NCBI RefSeq assembly: GCF_000384295.1
Contig: NZ_KB913037.1
Location: 9,375,508 to 9,439,507 of the forward strand
Source of the DNA: Amycolatopsis balhimycina FH 1894
GTDB taxonomy: Bacteria > Actinomycetota > Actinomycetes > Mycobacteriales > Pseudonocardiaceae
Length of the DNA stretch: 64,000 bases
Direction of reading: 5' to 3'
Each line of letters starts with the position of its first letter. Position 1 is the first letter of the stretch. Position numbers and translations under genes: made by a program. The notes under the pieces are model-generated. The model worked only from the letters and a program-made list of their open reading frames with translations, ran no database searches and was not told the DNA's origin. This document shows, piece by piece, positions 42,426 through 51,597 of this stretch.

Positions 42426-43669
42426 GCCGGCCATCGCAGGTCGATGCGGGTGCCTTCACCGGGGTGGCTGTCCACTGTGGCCGCCGCGCCGATCTCGGTC
42501 ATCCGCTCGATGATCGAGTGCCGGATACCGTAGCCGAGATCGGTGGTCGCGGGGTCGAACCCCTTGCCTTGATCGACAATCGCCACGGTCACCACCGGCC
42601 CGCCGGCCCCGCCGTCCCCACTGGCCATGGCGGTGAGGCGGACGCGGGCGGTGCCGGCGTGCGCGGCGGCATTGCTCAACGCTTCCGCGCTGGCCAGGCA
42701 CAGAGCGGTGACGACCGCGGTGGGGAGGTCGTCGGGCAGGTTGGCGAAGTGGTACTCCACCCGCAGCCCCAGTGCGGCGCTGTCGCCGCCGGCTTTCATC
42801 AACGCCAGGGAGAGGTCGGTGAGGGTGCCGCCGGTTTCATCGGGGGCGGCGCCGCGCAGGGTGGTGACGCTGACCGCGCACTGCCGGCGCACCGTGGGGT
42901 CGGGGTGGGCGGCGGGTCCGGGGCCGGCGATCATCGTCAGGACGCGCAGCGGCCCGTCGTGCAGGGCGCGGTAGCGGCGGACCTGCTCGCGAAAGTGCCG
43001 GGTGCGTTCCTCGGTGTACGCGCGCTGGGCGGCGAGCCGTTCCCGTGCCGTGATCACCTGCGTGGTGGCGATGTCCACGTGGTGCACCGCCCGCCACAAC
43101 CGCTGGATGAACACCAGGCAGCAGGTGGCGGTGCCGACCTGCCAGCCGATCGTGCTGACCAGCGAGGTGACGTCCCCGCCGCCGTCGGACAACGGTGGCT
43201 GTCCGACGACGTAGGCGACGGCGAGCGCGGTGCAGCCGGCCGCGGTGCCCCGGGCCGAACCGCTGATGAGCGCGACGGCCACCGCGACACTCACCGTGAT
43301 CGGCTCCAGGTAGGAATTGGACACGTTCGAGAAAATCGGGCTGTCCACCGCCAGCGGCAGCACGATCATGGCGGCGACGGTGATCGTGACGTCCGCGACC
43401 AGCACCGCACCGGGCACCGCCGCGCGGCGCAGCACCAGCGTGATCAGCACCGCGCTCCACCCTGCCAGAACCCCGTACACGACGATGGCCAGCGGAACCC
43501 GTGTGTAGGCGTGGCTCTGCACGCCGCCGGCGACGCTCAGCGCGACCATGGCCAGCGTGGCCAGCCGGGACAGCACGACGACCGCGGCCACGATCCCCCG
43601 GACCTGCCGATCCAGACCCGCCGCACCCGCGACCTCAGCCTCGGCCACCGCCGGCTGCGTCGACGACAC
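42422..43669 (-). CDS. Sensor histidine kinase (HisKA_3 class)
   Basis: 415 residues from GTG 43669. Membrane helices at about 27-48, 58-80, 88-108, 122-136, 141-157 and 170-188 make a polytopic sensor without large external loops. The phosphorylated histidine is His237 in RYRALHDGPLR; the ATPase domain has SAEALSNAAAHAG (N box) and VDQGKGFDP (G1). With the overlapping response regulator it forms a two-component pair. The divergent gene cluster of secreted proteins (43898-47300) is a plausible target. Signal unknown. Confidence 0.9.
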   Translation of the reverse strand: MSSTQPAVAEAEVAGAAGLDRQVRGIVAAVVVLSRLATLAMVALSVAGGVQSHAYTRVPLAIVVYGVLAGWSAVLITLVLRRAAVPGAVLVADVTITVAAMIVLPLAVDSPIFSNVSNSYLEPITVSVAVAVALISGSARGTAAGCTALAVAYVVGQPPLSDGGGDVTSLVSTIGWQVGTATCCLVFIQRLWRAVHHVDIATTQVITARERLAAQRAYTEERTRHFREQVRRYRALHDGPLRVLTMIAGPGPAAHPDPTVRRQCAVSVTTLRGAAPDETGGTLTDLSLALMKAGGDSAALGLRVEYHFANLPDDLPTAVVTALCLASAEALSNAAAHAGTARVRLTAMASGDGGAGGPVVTVAIVDQGKGFDPATTDLGYGIRHSIIERMTEIGAAATVDSHPGEGTRIDLRWPA

Positions 43670-43897
43670 TCCTCAGCATCTCCCGGTCCCGCTCGACTGG
43701 ATACGCACCCGATCCACCTTGGCACCTCGCCGGCGGCGCGTCCATGCCGCACCTGTGCGGCATGGACCGGTCCGGACGGGTCGCGCCAAGATCGGTGCCC
43801 GGCACCCCGCCATGGGTGACCGGCCTGAACGGTCGTGACCGGTGCCACGGTCACCCTGATGGTTCCCTGCGCATTCTTGGTCACAGGAGGAGAAGCG

Positions 43898-45598
43898 ATG
43901 TTCATTCCTGCGCGCAAAGCGCGCGGTCCCGCCGAGGCGTGCACGAGAATGCCGCGACTGCTGTCCATCGCGACGGTCGGCGCCGTCTCCCTGGGTGCCG
44001 CGTTCGGCCTGACGCCGGCGGCGTCCGCCGATCCGCCGCCCGCCCAGCGGGTGAGCGTGGCGGTCGACATCATCGGCGACTCGTACACGGCCGGCGAGGG
44101 GGTCCGCGACACCTACCTCGATCCGGCCGACCCGCGCCACCGATCCCTTGCGGCACCGGCGTTGCAGGCGCTGTCCCGGCTGCAGAGCGACAACGCCGGG
44201 CTGCTGGTGGACGCGAACGTCGTCGCGGCTTCCGGCGCGCAGACCACGGACTTCTTCGAAGCGCAGAAGGGACCGGGCAACACCGTCGTCAACCCGCCGC
44301 AGCGCGACCAGATCCGTCCCGGCGCCCAGCTCGTCATCGTGGGCTTCGGCGGCGACGACGCGCACCTGGCCACCGTGCTCGCCGACGTCCAGCGCGCCGC
44401 GAACGGACTGAACGTCGCACTGGACAAGCAGATCAGGGACCTCGGCTCGCTCCTGGACTGGACCTCGACGGACCAGGAGTACCTCGCCCAGGCCACATCT
44501 TCGGCGCCCGGCCGGGCGCCGACACTGGTCGCACGGATACTGCAGGTGATGACCGGAATTCGCAGCCGGGCACCGCACGCCACGATCGTGCTCACGAACT
44601 ACCCGCTGGCCACGGACCCACGGAACACGCACGCCACGAGCGTGGCCGGCGAAAGCGACCTGACCAGCGTCCGGAAGTTCGGCTACGACCTGAACAAGGC
44701 GATCGAGCGGGCCGCGCAGATCTGCCACTGCGCGTCCCTGGTCGACCTCTCCGCGGCAGTCGCCGGCCACGAGGCCTACACCGCCGACTCGGCGTTCAAC
44801 GAGCAGTCCGGCCCGCAGTCGTCCCAGGAGCAGTTCCGGCCCAACCAGAAGGGCGCGTCCCTGATCGCCGACCCGATCGCCGCCGGCCTCGCGCGACTGC
44901 TCTGGATCACCCCACCGAAGCCCGGCGACGGGAAGCTGACCGTCCCGTCGAACATCGCTGTCCACAATGGAGCGTCCGACCGGGACGGCGACCGGGTTCC
45001 CGACTCCAGGGACCAGCGGCCCGACGACCCGGCCCGCTCTGTGGACGCCCCCAAACCCAAGCCCGGCACCAGGCACGATGCGCCCTCGCCGCACAAGGCG
45101 TCGAACGCGAGGCCCTCGAACGTCGGCCACCATCCGGTGAAGGGCGTGCTGCCGGGGCAAGGTCGCGACCAGCACGCACAGGGCGCTGCCCCGGTCTCGA
45201 CCCACCAACAGGCGGACTCCGATCGACGACCTGCGGACCCCGGGGTGACGGAACACCCCGCGGCGCCCGCTCCGACGGCCTCGGAGCACGGCAACGGCTC
45301 GGTGGCGCCCCGTCGCGAATTCTTCGCGTACAGAACCAAGAAGCCGCGACCGGGCGACACGACTCCGGCCGCCTTCACCCTGACCGCGGTGCCGCCGAAA
45401 CGGGAGAACCACGTGACACCGCCGGTGCCGGACGAGCGGGTCACCGGTGCGGAGACCTCCGAACGGAAACCGGATCCGGCCGACGCCGGCACCCGGATGA
45501 CACCGGAGCTTTCCGGTGCCGCCCAGGACACTCCACGACTTCACGGCCTGCTCGTCCGGCAACGCGCGGCCGCGGAATCACCCGAGCCGAAGGGATGA
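43898..45598 (+). CDS. Secreted SGNH-hydrolase-like protein with long disordered tail
   Basis: 566 residues from ATG 43898 with AGGAGGAGAAG before it. Signal peptide about 1-46 (ends LTPAASADPPP). The SGNH domain (about 52-345) has block I DIIGDSYTAGEG with the serine and a GFGGDDAH block; the usual catalytic D-x-x-H / F-H-P-N is EQFRPNQKG, so the histidine is missing at the expected place. From about 350 the chain is Pro/Asp/His-rich and disordered. Possibly a wall-associated esterase or a binding derivative. Five bases precede the next gene: one operon. Confidence 0.78.
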   Translation: MFIPARKARGPAEACTRMPRLLSIATVGAVSLGAAFGLTPAASADPPPAQRVSVAVDIIGDSYTAGEGVRDTYLDPADPRHRSLAAPALQALSRLQSDNAGLLVDANVVAASGAQTTDFFEAQKGPGNTVVNPPQRDQIRPGAQLVIVGFGGDDAHLATVLADVQRAANGLNVALDKQIRDLGSLLDWTSTDQEYLAQATSSAPGRAPTLVARILQVMTGIRSRAPHATIVLTNYPLATDPRNTHATSVAGESDLTSVRKFGYDLNKAIERAAQICHCASLVDLSAAVAGHEAYTADSAFNEQSGPQSSQEQFRPNQKGASLIADPIAAGLARLLWITPPKPGDGKLTVPSNIAVHNGASDRDGDRVPDSRDQRPDDPARSVDAPKPKPGTRHDAPSPHKASNARPSNVGHHPVKGVLPGQGRDQHAQGAAPVSTHQQADSDRRPADPGVTEHPAAPAPTASEHGNGSVAPRREFFAYRTKKPRPGDTTPAAFTLTAVPPKRENHVTPPVPDERVTGAETSERKPDPADAGTRMTPELSGAAQDTPRLHGLLVRQRAAAESPEPKG

Positions 45599-45602
45599 CC
45601 CC

Positions 45603-47300
45603 ATGAACGACCGCCCTACCAGGAGCCTGGTGAAGGCCATGAACGGCGCCCTCAAGGAATGGTTCCACGCGCTTCGGGGACTCCACCGCGGCCGTATCCG
45701 CCGCGGTGCCGCCGCGGCGGCCGCCGTGACCCTGGCCGCGGGAATGACCGCCGCACCGGCCCACGCCGCGCTCCCGGATCCATCCTCCGGCAACCAGCCA
45801 CAGGCGGGCCCCCAGCGAGAAGGTGTTCAGGTCGCGCAAAGCGGGGGATTCGCGCGCCCGGTTCCCCGACCGGGCCCGGCGCCGATACCTCCGGAGCAGC
45901 AGTCGCCGTTCGACCCCGCACAGCCGGCGCGGCCCGGTCGTGTCCGTGCACCGGAAGTCGGGCCGCCGCCACCCGAAGGGCTGATCCAGCTCACCCCAGG
46001 AGCGGAAGAACTGCTCCGGGCCGCGGAGGACGTCAACAACTACAAGGAATTCACTCAGGAGCAGCAGGACGCCGCGCTGGCGCTGGCGAGGCTCCGGCAG
46101 CAGCTGATGGACCGGCCGATCGTCCGGTCCTTCCCGGAGGCGGAGTTCTTCGAGTCGGTCCCGCCGGGTCCCCGGAACGAGGGGCCGTCGCTTCTCCCCA
46201 GTGAGCAACGGCAGGCGACCAACAGGCAGCTCGCGAAGGACGGCGTCACCGAACCGGTGGGCTACCTGAACCCGTACGACACGTGGCGGGCCATCGGTCC
46301 GGCCAAGGAAGCCGCGGACCGGCTCGCGGGGGACCGGCAGTGGCTGGGGGACCAGTTGCGGGCGAGCCGGCTTCCTGCGGATACACGGAACAAGTACCAG
46401 GTCGCGCTGAACGACGTCCTGTCCAGGATCAACCAAGCCGAGACCCAGGACGAGCGGAATGCCCTGATCGACCAGTTCAACTCGCTGAAGGACGATTTCA
46501 ACCGCGCGGAGCTGACCTACCGCGACGACAACGACCTCTTCGGAGAGGAGGGCCGGCAGGTTCCGCGAAACCTCGACCCCGGGCTGCCCGAGCCGGCTCC
46601 CGAGAACCTCCGGGAGGCCAGGGCCGCACTGGAGGCGAGGGAGCAGCAGGAGGCGCTGGCTGCGGCGCGGGAGAACGCGTTGGCGCCGGGTGTGATGGAT
46701 GGTGGTGGGGTGAACACGGGGGCTCCGGATACCGATCCGGGGCCGGTTGGTGGTGACCCGGCCAAGGCGTTGGCTGCGGCGCGGGAGAACGCGTTGGCGC
46801 CGGGTGTGATGGACGGTGGTGGGGTGAACACGGGGGCTCCGGACACCGATCCGGGGCCGGTTGGCGGCAATGGCCAGGATGACCCGACAGGTGCCGTCAA
46901 CCAGGGCCCGGTCACGGAGACCGAGCCCAACCAGGCCGACGACACACCCGGGGACGACAGCCAGACCGATCCCGGCGTCGAGAGCACGTCGAGTGTCGAC
47001 AACCAGAACGGTACGGACACCAGTCCGGACACCGACCCCGGCGCATCGAAGTCCTCGTCCGAGAGTGAAAGCTCCGTCGACTCCGACGCCGGAGGGACCG
47101 GAACCGCAGCCGAAGGCTCCGACTCCGCCGGCGATGATTCCGCCGGCGGTGGCGACTCCGGCGACTCCGGCAGCGATGGTGGTGGCAGCACCGGTTACGG
47201 CGGCAGCGACTCCAGCAGCGACGGCTCGTCCTCGTCCGGGGGCGAGGGTGGCTCGTCCTCGTCCGGAGGTGACGGCGGCAGCTCCGGCGGTGGCGAGTAG
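45603..47300 (+). CDS. Secreted repetitive Ser/Gly/Asp-rich surface protein
   Basis: 565 residues from ATG 45603. Long signal peptide (about 1-56, ends MTAAPAHAALPDPSS). A helical central region (about 115-350, with QQDAALALARLRQQLMDRPI) is followed by two nearly identical 34-residue repeats (REN-A-LAPGVMDGGGVNTG and on) at about 351-422, an acidic Thr/Asp stretch and a final 100 residues made almost wholly of Ser, Gly and Asp. No sortase motif or membrane anchor is seen. It resembles extracellular matrix or spore-surface proteins; function unknown. Cotranscribed with the SGNH-like gene. Confidence 0.75.
   Translation: MNDRPTRSLVKAMNGALKEWFHALRGLHRGRIRRGAAAAAAVTLAAGMTAAPAHAALPDPSSGNQPQAGPQREGVQVAQSGGFARPVPRPGPAPIPPEQQSPFDPAQPARPGRVRAPEVGPPPPEGLIQLTPGAEELLRAAEDVNNYKEFTQEQQDAALALARLRQQLMDRPIVRSFPEAEFFESVPPGPRNEGPSLLPSEQRQATNRQLAKDGVTEPVGYLNPYDTWRAIGPAKEAADRLAGDRQWLGDQLRASRLPADTRNKYQVALNDVLSRINQAETQDERNALIDQFNSLKDDFNRAELTYRDDNDLFGEEGRQVPRNLDPGLPEPAPENLREARAALEAREQQEALAAARENALAPGVMDGGGVNTGAPDTDPGPVGGDPAKALAAARENALAPGVMDGGGVNTGAPDTDPGPVGGNGQDDPTGAVNQGPVTETEPNQADDTPGDDSQTDPGVESTSSVDNQNGTDTSPDTDPGASKSSSESESSVDSDAGGTGTAAEGSDSAGDDSAGGGDSGDSGSDGGGSTGYGGSDSSSDGSSSSGGEGGSSSSGGDGGSSGGGE
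46653..46868 (+). repeat. Two 102-bp direct repeats inside the surface-protein gene
   Basis: Unit 1 at 46653-46754 and unit 2 at 46767-46868, period 114 bp, differing at only a handful of third positions. Near-identity at DNA level marks a recent duplication. The unit uses GTG, GGT and TTG codons more than the flanking gene. Confidence 0.85.
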
Positions 47301-47537
47301 GTAGCGCTCGAGGATCGGCGTGGCCGCGCCGTGCCGACAAGGCTTGGCGCGGTCACTGTCGACGGATTGTGGACAGGTCATGTCACGGTGGGCTTCCTGT
47401 TCCGGGAGGGAACGGCTGGGGTGTGGCGTGGCCGGGTGGAAAGAACCGGCGTTGCCGGGATCGGCTCACGCTCCCCGGTCACTTCGGCCGGTGTTCCGGT
47501 CGATCGACATCGGCGGCAGCCGGTTGGGAGTCCGAGA

Positions 47538-48449
47538 ATGAGAGCGCTACGAAGGAGATCGCGCGGCCTGCGTGTGGTCGTGAGTCTGGCGGTAGCCGCG
47601 GGAACGTGTGCGGGGCTGCAGGTCGCGACCGCCGCGCCCGCAGCAGCGGTGGGTACGGTGCAGGTGATCGTGGGGCCGCTGTCGGTGAGCAACTCGCAGT
47701 CGCCGAAGTTCGCGCCGTCGGCGGTGTGTCCGGCCGATACCAAGGTTCTCGGTGGGGGTGGCTGGGCGCAGGTGCAGGCAAGGACTCCGGAGTCGGAGCG
47801 GGTGGTGTTGTCCGAGATGCGGCCGGCGCCCTCGACGACCGGTGGCCGGGACAGCTACGAGGCGGGCGCGTTCGAACTGTCGCCGGGAACGACCGCCGAC
47901 TGGTCGGTGCAGGCGTTCGCGATCTGCGCGCCACCGATCGCGGGGATGCACCTGGTGGTGGGCCGGTCGATCTCGTCGGACCCGACGCAGATCGCCAGGG
48001 CGGACTGCGGGTCGAACAACGAGGCGGTGCTCGGCCTCGGGTCGCAGATCCTGGGGGCCGACGGGCAGGCCACGCTGGTCTACGAGTTCGTCGAGACCTT
48101 CCGGGTGGCACAGGCGAAGGCGCTGGAAGACGCCGACGGGTTCAACGGCATCTGGGAGCTCGACGTGTTCGCGGTCTGTGCTCCCTTCCCCGGTAATTAC
48201 GGGACCAGTTTCGGGATTTCGTCGCCCCCGACGCCGAACTCCAATCCGGTGCAGGTCGCGTTTTCCCGCTGTGGCAACGGGACCGGCAGCAAGACGCTGG
48301 GTATCGGTGCCGCGATCAACAGTCCGCTGCCCGGCACCGGCCTGCAGGTGGTGTTCCCGGGCAGCCAGCTGGAGTCGGCGGCGGTCGAGGCGACGCCGAC
48401 CACCGCCAACTGGGGACCGACGGTGGTGCAAGGTATCTGCGGCGACTGA
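47538..48449 (+). CDS. Secreted cysteine-containing protein of unknown function
   Basis: 303 residues from ATG 47538 with GGGAG upstream. Signal peptide about 1-37 (VVVSLAVAAGTCAGLQVATA, then A-P-A-A-A-V). The mature part is beta-rich with six cysteines (in CPAD, CAPP, CGSN, CAPFP, CGNG, CGD), likely three disulfides, and two similar halves, each with an F-A-x-C-A-P block, suggesting an internal duplication of about 110 residues. No family recognised. Own upstream region of 237 bases, so probably a separate transcript. Confidence 0.75.
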   Translation: MRALRRRSRGLRVVVSLAVAAGTCAGLQVATAAPAAAVGTVQVIVGPLSVSNSQSPKFAPSAVCPADTKVLGGGGWAQVQARTPESERVVLSEMRPAPSTTGGRDSYEAGAFELSPGTTADWSVQAFAICAPPIAGMHLVVGRSISSDPTQIARADCGSNNEAVLGLGSQILGADGQATLVYEFVETFRVAQAKALEDADGFNGIWELDVFAVCAPFPGNYGTSFGISSPPTPNSNPVQVAFSRCGNGTGSKTLGIGAAINSPLPGTGLQVVFPGSQLESAAVEATPTTANWGPTVVQGICGD

Positions 48450-48469
48450 TCCTTGGACCCGGATGAGTG

Positions 48470-48494
48470 GGCCGGCGTCACTTCGGCGCCGGCC
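48470..48494. terminator. Hairpin between convergent genes
   Basis: GGCCGGCG - 9 bases - CGCCGGCC in the 59-base gap between the secreted protein and the FUSC gene; usable in both directions. Confidence 0.55.
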
Positions 48495-48508
48495 GCTCGG
48501 ACGCGTTC

Positions 48509-50656
48509 CTACTGCCACCAAGGACGATGGCGCTGGGCCGCCACCACGCCGGCCGGCTCGACGAGTTCGGCGAGCCGGGCGGAGATGTGCTTGATGTGCT
48601 CGTGGACCCACAGCGCGCAGGCGAGGTCCTGCACCGAGGCGCCCGGCTGCTGGAGGAGGTCCGGGAAGGCGGGCGGGGCGAGCATGGGGACGTCGCCGTG
48701 GTCGGTGCGGTCCAGGCGGGATGCCAGATGGTCGTACCAGGCGGCGAGCTGGCCCGCCTGGTCCCCGAGGAGCCGGCGGAACGGGTCCGGCTCGACGTGG
48801 GGGTTCGGGAGCCCGGCCAGTGAGTGCGCCGTGAGCCGCGAGCGGATGGTCCCCATGACCAGCCGCCACAGGTCGGGCTTGGGGACGTGCTTGGTGCCCT
48901 GCTCGCTGAGGAACCCGCGGAGTGCGTCGTCGAGGCGTATGCCGGCCGCGCTCGCCGCCTCGGGGGCGGGCGGGTCGTGCCGGAGGCCGAGCGCCCAGTT
49001 CGCGGCCGCCGACAGGTACGCGCCGCCGGCGCGGAACGCGTCGGCGAGGTCGTCGGCGACCACGGCCCTGGCGCCGCGGGGCCAGAACAGCGCGCCCACC
49101 ACCAGGCACACCGCGCAGCCGATCGCGACGTCCTCGATCCGGACGACACCGATCTGCCAGCCGGCCGGCGCGAGCAGGTTGAACAGCACTGAGACCGTCA
49201 CGGTGAAGGCCGCCTGGCCGGCGGTGAAGGGCAGCGCGCCCGGCGCGTAGCCGGCGACCAGCACCGCGATCGGGAGGGCGATCCACAGTGCGGGCGCGCT
49301 GGTGCCGATGACCAGCAGCAGCAACGCACCGACGACGACGCCGAGCGCGGTGCCGATCAACGCCCGCAGCGCGGTCGACCCGGTCGCCGCGGCGTTGCCG
49401 CGCAGGACGGACAACGTGCCCAGCACCACCCAGAACCCGTGCTCGACCCCGCTCGCCCCGGCGACGACGACCGCCGCGGTCAGGGCCACCGCGCCGCGGA
49501 GGCTGTTGACGAACCACACCGACCGCAGGCTCGTGTGCGGAGAAGCGATCCGGGCCAGCGAGGGCATGGAGAGCCCGCCGGGAAAGCGCGTTCGACGGGC
49601 ACCGGGCACCGCGGCGCGGGCTTCGGTCACCGCCTCACGGACGGCGAAAGCGCCGGTGCGGGCGTGGAAGGAAAGGTGCACCGCGTCGACGTAGCCGGGA
49701 TCGCCGGATCCCAACGCGCGCAGCCGTTCCACGCTCGCCTGGATCCGGCGGTCCAGTTCGCCGGCGTCGAAGGAGCCGGGCTGCCCGGCCATGAGCCGGG
49801 AAACCTCGCGCAGGCCGGCACTGGTCTCGGTGAGGAGCTCCCGTTCGACCTCGGGTGCTCCGCTCAGGTCCGGGTACTCACTCATGGTGTCGGCGATGAC
49901 CGAAGCACACCATTCGAGCAGGCCCACCAGGGTGTCGAGGGCCTGGTCTTCGGCGGCCAGCCCGGTCGGGCGGTAGGGCGTCGCGGTGAATTCGTCGATC
50001 AGGTGGTGCTTGGCTTCGACCGCCGCCTCGTGTGCCGTGTCCGCGCCGGCGTCGCCGCGCAGTGCCGCGTCCAGGTGGTCGGCCCGCGCGGCGGCCGCCC
50101 GCGACGCCGCGTCCCGCAGGGCCGTGGCGGGGGACCGGGGCGACAGCAGCAGGACGGCGGCCGTGCCGACCACCGAGGCCAGCCACCAGCCGCCGAGGCG
50201 GGCCGGCACCATGCTCATCGTGCCGGGGGAGGCGGCCGGGAGGACGTAGGCGAGCAGCGCGGCGACGCCCCCGGCGGCCGCGTTCGGTCCCGCCACCCCG
50301 CCGAAGAGCACCAGGAAGGTGACGACGAGCGTGACGACCGCCGCCAGTGGCAGCGACGCGCTGGCGGCGGTGCCGATGACCAGCAGGACGCTGCCCACGA
50401 CAGCAAGTCCGAAGTGGGCGCGCAGCTTGTCCCGCCGACCACCGCCGAACGACGCCATGACCAACGTGGCGAACCCGCCGAAGGCGGCGAACGTCGCCAC
50501 CTGCAGGTCGCCGATCACCGTGACGCTGAACGCGAAGAGGACGGGGACCACCAGGGTGGCGCGGACGGCGCGCAGGGCGGCGGTCGGCGACCACCGCGGC
50601 ATCCAGTCCCGGGGCGCCGCCCGGCGGGTCTTCAGAGCGGGGGAGTCGATCGCCAC
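48509..50656 (-). CDS. FUSC-family membrane protein
   Basis: 715 residues from GTG 50656. Two blocks of about six membrane helices (about 28-175 and 355-500) are each followed by a cytoplasmic helical region (about 185-340 and 505-715). The blocks share the pattern F-A-x-F-G-G-F-A-T-L / V-V-L-G-T-L-S-V-L-R-G and a G-T-A-L-G-V-V-V-G motif typical of fusaric-acid-resistance and aromatic-acid exporters (PF13515-like). Likely efflux of an aromatic or other small acid. No regulator adjoins; downstream is a hairpin. Confidence 0.88.
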   Translation of the reverse strand: MAIDSPALKTRRAAPRDWMPRWSPTAALRAVRATLVVPVLFAFSVTVIGDLQVATFAAFGGFATLVMASFGGGRRDKLRAHFGLAVVGSVLLVIGTAASASLPLAAVVTLVVTFLVLFGGVAGPNAAAGGVAALLAYVLPAASPGTMSMVPARLGGWWLASVVGTAAVLLLSPRSPATALRDAASRAAAARADHLDAALRGDAGADTAHEAAVEAKHHLIDEFTATPYRPTGLAAEDQALDTLVGLLEWCASVIADTMSEYPDLSGAPEVERELLTETSAGLREVSRLMAGQPGSFDAGELDRRIQASVERLRALGSGDPGYVDAVHLSFHARTGAFAVREAVTEARAAVPGARRTRFPGGLSMPSLARIASPHTSLRSVWFVNSLRGAVALTAAVVVAGASGVEHGFWVVLGTLSVLRGNAAATGSTALRALIGTALGVVVGALLLLVIGTSAPALWIALPIAVLVAGYAPGALPFTAGQAAFTVTVSVLFNLLAPAGWQIGVVRIEDVAIGCAVCLVVGALFWPRGARAVVADDLADAFRAGGAYLSAAANWALGLRHDPPAPEAASAAGIRLDDALRGFLSEQGTKHVPKPDLWRLVMGTIRSRLTAHSLAGLPNPHVEPDPFRRLLGDQAGQLAAWYDHLASRLDRTDHGDVPMLAPPAFPDLLQQPGASVQDLACALWVHEHIKHISARLAELVEPAGVVAAQRHRPWWQ

Positions 50657-50689
50657 CCGCCGAGCATAGACGGCGACGACGTCGCGAAC

Positions 50690-50838
50690 GGTATGGAGAA
50701 CACCCGGTGGTAGGGCGGGGAGATGACGCTCTTGCCTTGGGGGACGTCGCGGACGCGGGCGATCTCCGCGTTCACCTTGCCGCCGGGCAGCACGCCGCCG
50801 ATGCCGGGTTTCGCCCCCTGGGACAGCTTCAGCGACAC
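50690..50838 (-). pseudogene. Fragment of an FMN-binding glutamate synthase-like gene
   Basis: About 49 codons: SLKLSQGAKPGIGGVLPGGK, then VNAEIARVRDVPQGKSVISP and PYHRVF. This is a signature strand of ferredoxin-dependent glutamate synthase large-subunit-like proteins (K-x-x-Q-G-A-K-P-G-x-G-G-x-L-P-G). Nothing of the family remains on either side. It is a relic, of note because the nitrogen-assimilation operon is 4 kb away. Confidence 0.65.
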
Positions 50839-50922
50839 GCGCCTTCCGCGAAGCCGGTGGCGGGGACAAGCCGGTGCAGGCTGGGATGAGGGTGACGACG
50901 CTGCTGCTCCGCCGCGCGAAGC

Positions 50923-51597
50923 TCATCCCGCGGCGCTGACGAGCCCGGTCCGGTAGGCCAGCACCACGGCTTGGACCCGGTCCCGTAGATCCAGTTTGGT
51001 GAGGATCCGCGAGACGTAGGTCTTCACCGTCTCCACGCCCAGCACCAGCTCGGCCGCGATCTCGGCGTTCGACAGGCCGCCGGCGATCAGTTTCAGCACC
51101 TCCAGCTCCCGTGGCGCGAGCCGGTCGAGAGGACCACCGGCGGGCGCCGCCGGCTGGAGCCGGTCGGCGTAGCGGCCGATCAGCGTCCGGGTCACGGCGG
51201 GGGAGAGCAGCGACTCGCCGCGCGCGACCGTGCGCACGCCCGCGGCGAGCTCGTCCAGCGGCGCGTCCTTGAGCAGGAACCCGCTCGCCCCGGCCCGCAG
51301 CGCGTCGTAGACGTACTGGCCGACGTTGAACGTCGTGACCACCAGGACCTTCGCCGGTGTCGCCGCGCCGGGGCCGGCGACCCGGCGGGTCACCTCGATC
51401 CCGTCCAGCAACGGCATCTGGATGTCCATCACGACGACGTCCGGGCGTAGCCGGCCGATTTCGGTGAGCGCCTCGCGGCCGTTCGTGGCCTGGCCCACCA
51501 CTTCCATGTCCTGCTGGGCGCCGAGCACGGCCACGTACCCCGCGCGGATGAGCTGCTGGTCCTCGCAGATCAGCACCCGGATCGGGCCGTCGGTCAT
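50923..51597 (-). CDS. Response regulator, NarL/LuxR type
   Basis: 224 residues from ATG 51597, overlapping the kinase stop (ATGA). Receiver: acidic pair in VLICEDQQ, Asp58 in VVVMDIQMP, Thr in VVTTFN, Lys in FLLKDAP. Output: LuxR helix-turn-helix (APRELEVLKLIAGGLSNAEI, then L-x-V-E-T-V-K-T-Y-V-S-R-I-L). Canonical partner of the kinase upstream. Targets unknown. Confidence 0.95.
   Translation of the reverse strand: MTDGPIRVLICEDQQLIRAGYVAVLGAQQDMEVVGQATNGREALTEIGRLRPDVVVMDIQMPLLDGIEVTRRVAGPGAATPAKVLVVTTFNVGQYVYDALRAGASGFLLKDAPLDELAAGVRTVARGESLLSPAVTRTLIGRYADRLQPAAPAGGPLDRLAPRELEVLKLIAGGLSNAEIAAELVLGVETVKTYVSRILTKLDLRDRVQAVVLAYRTGLVSAAG

Noticed and set aside
43810..43860. Inverted repeat GGTGACCG / CGGTCACC upstream of the SGNH-like gene as a response-regulator site
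   Set aside because: The arms are separated by about 25 bases and no second copy was seen elsewhere, so a regulatory call is not supported.
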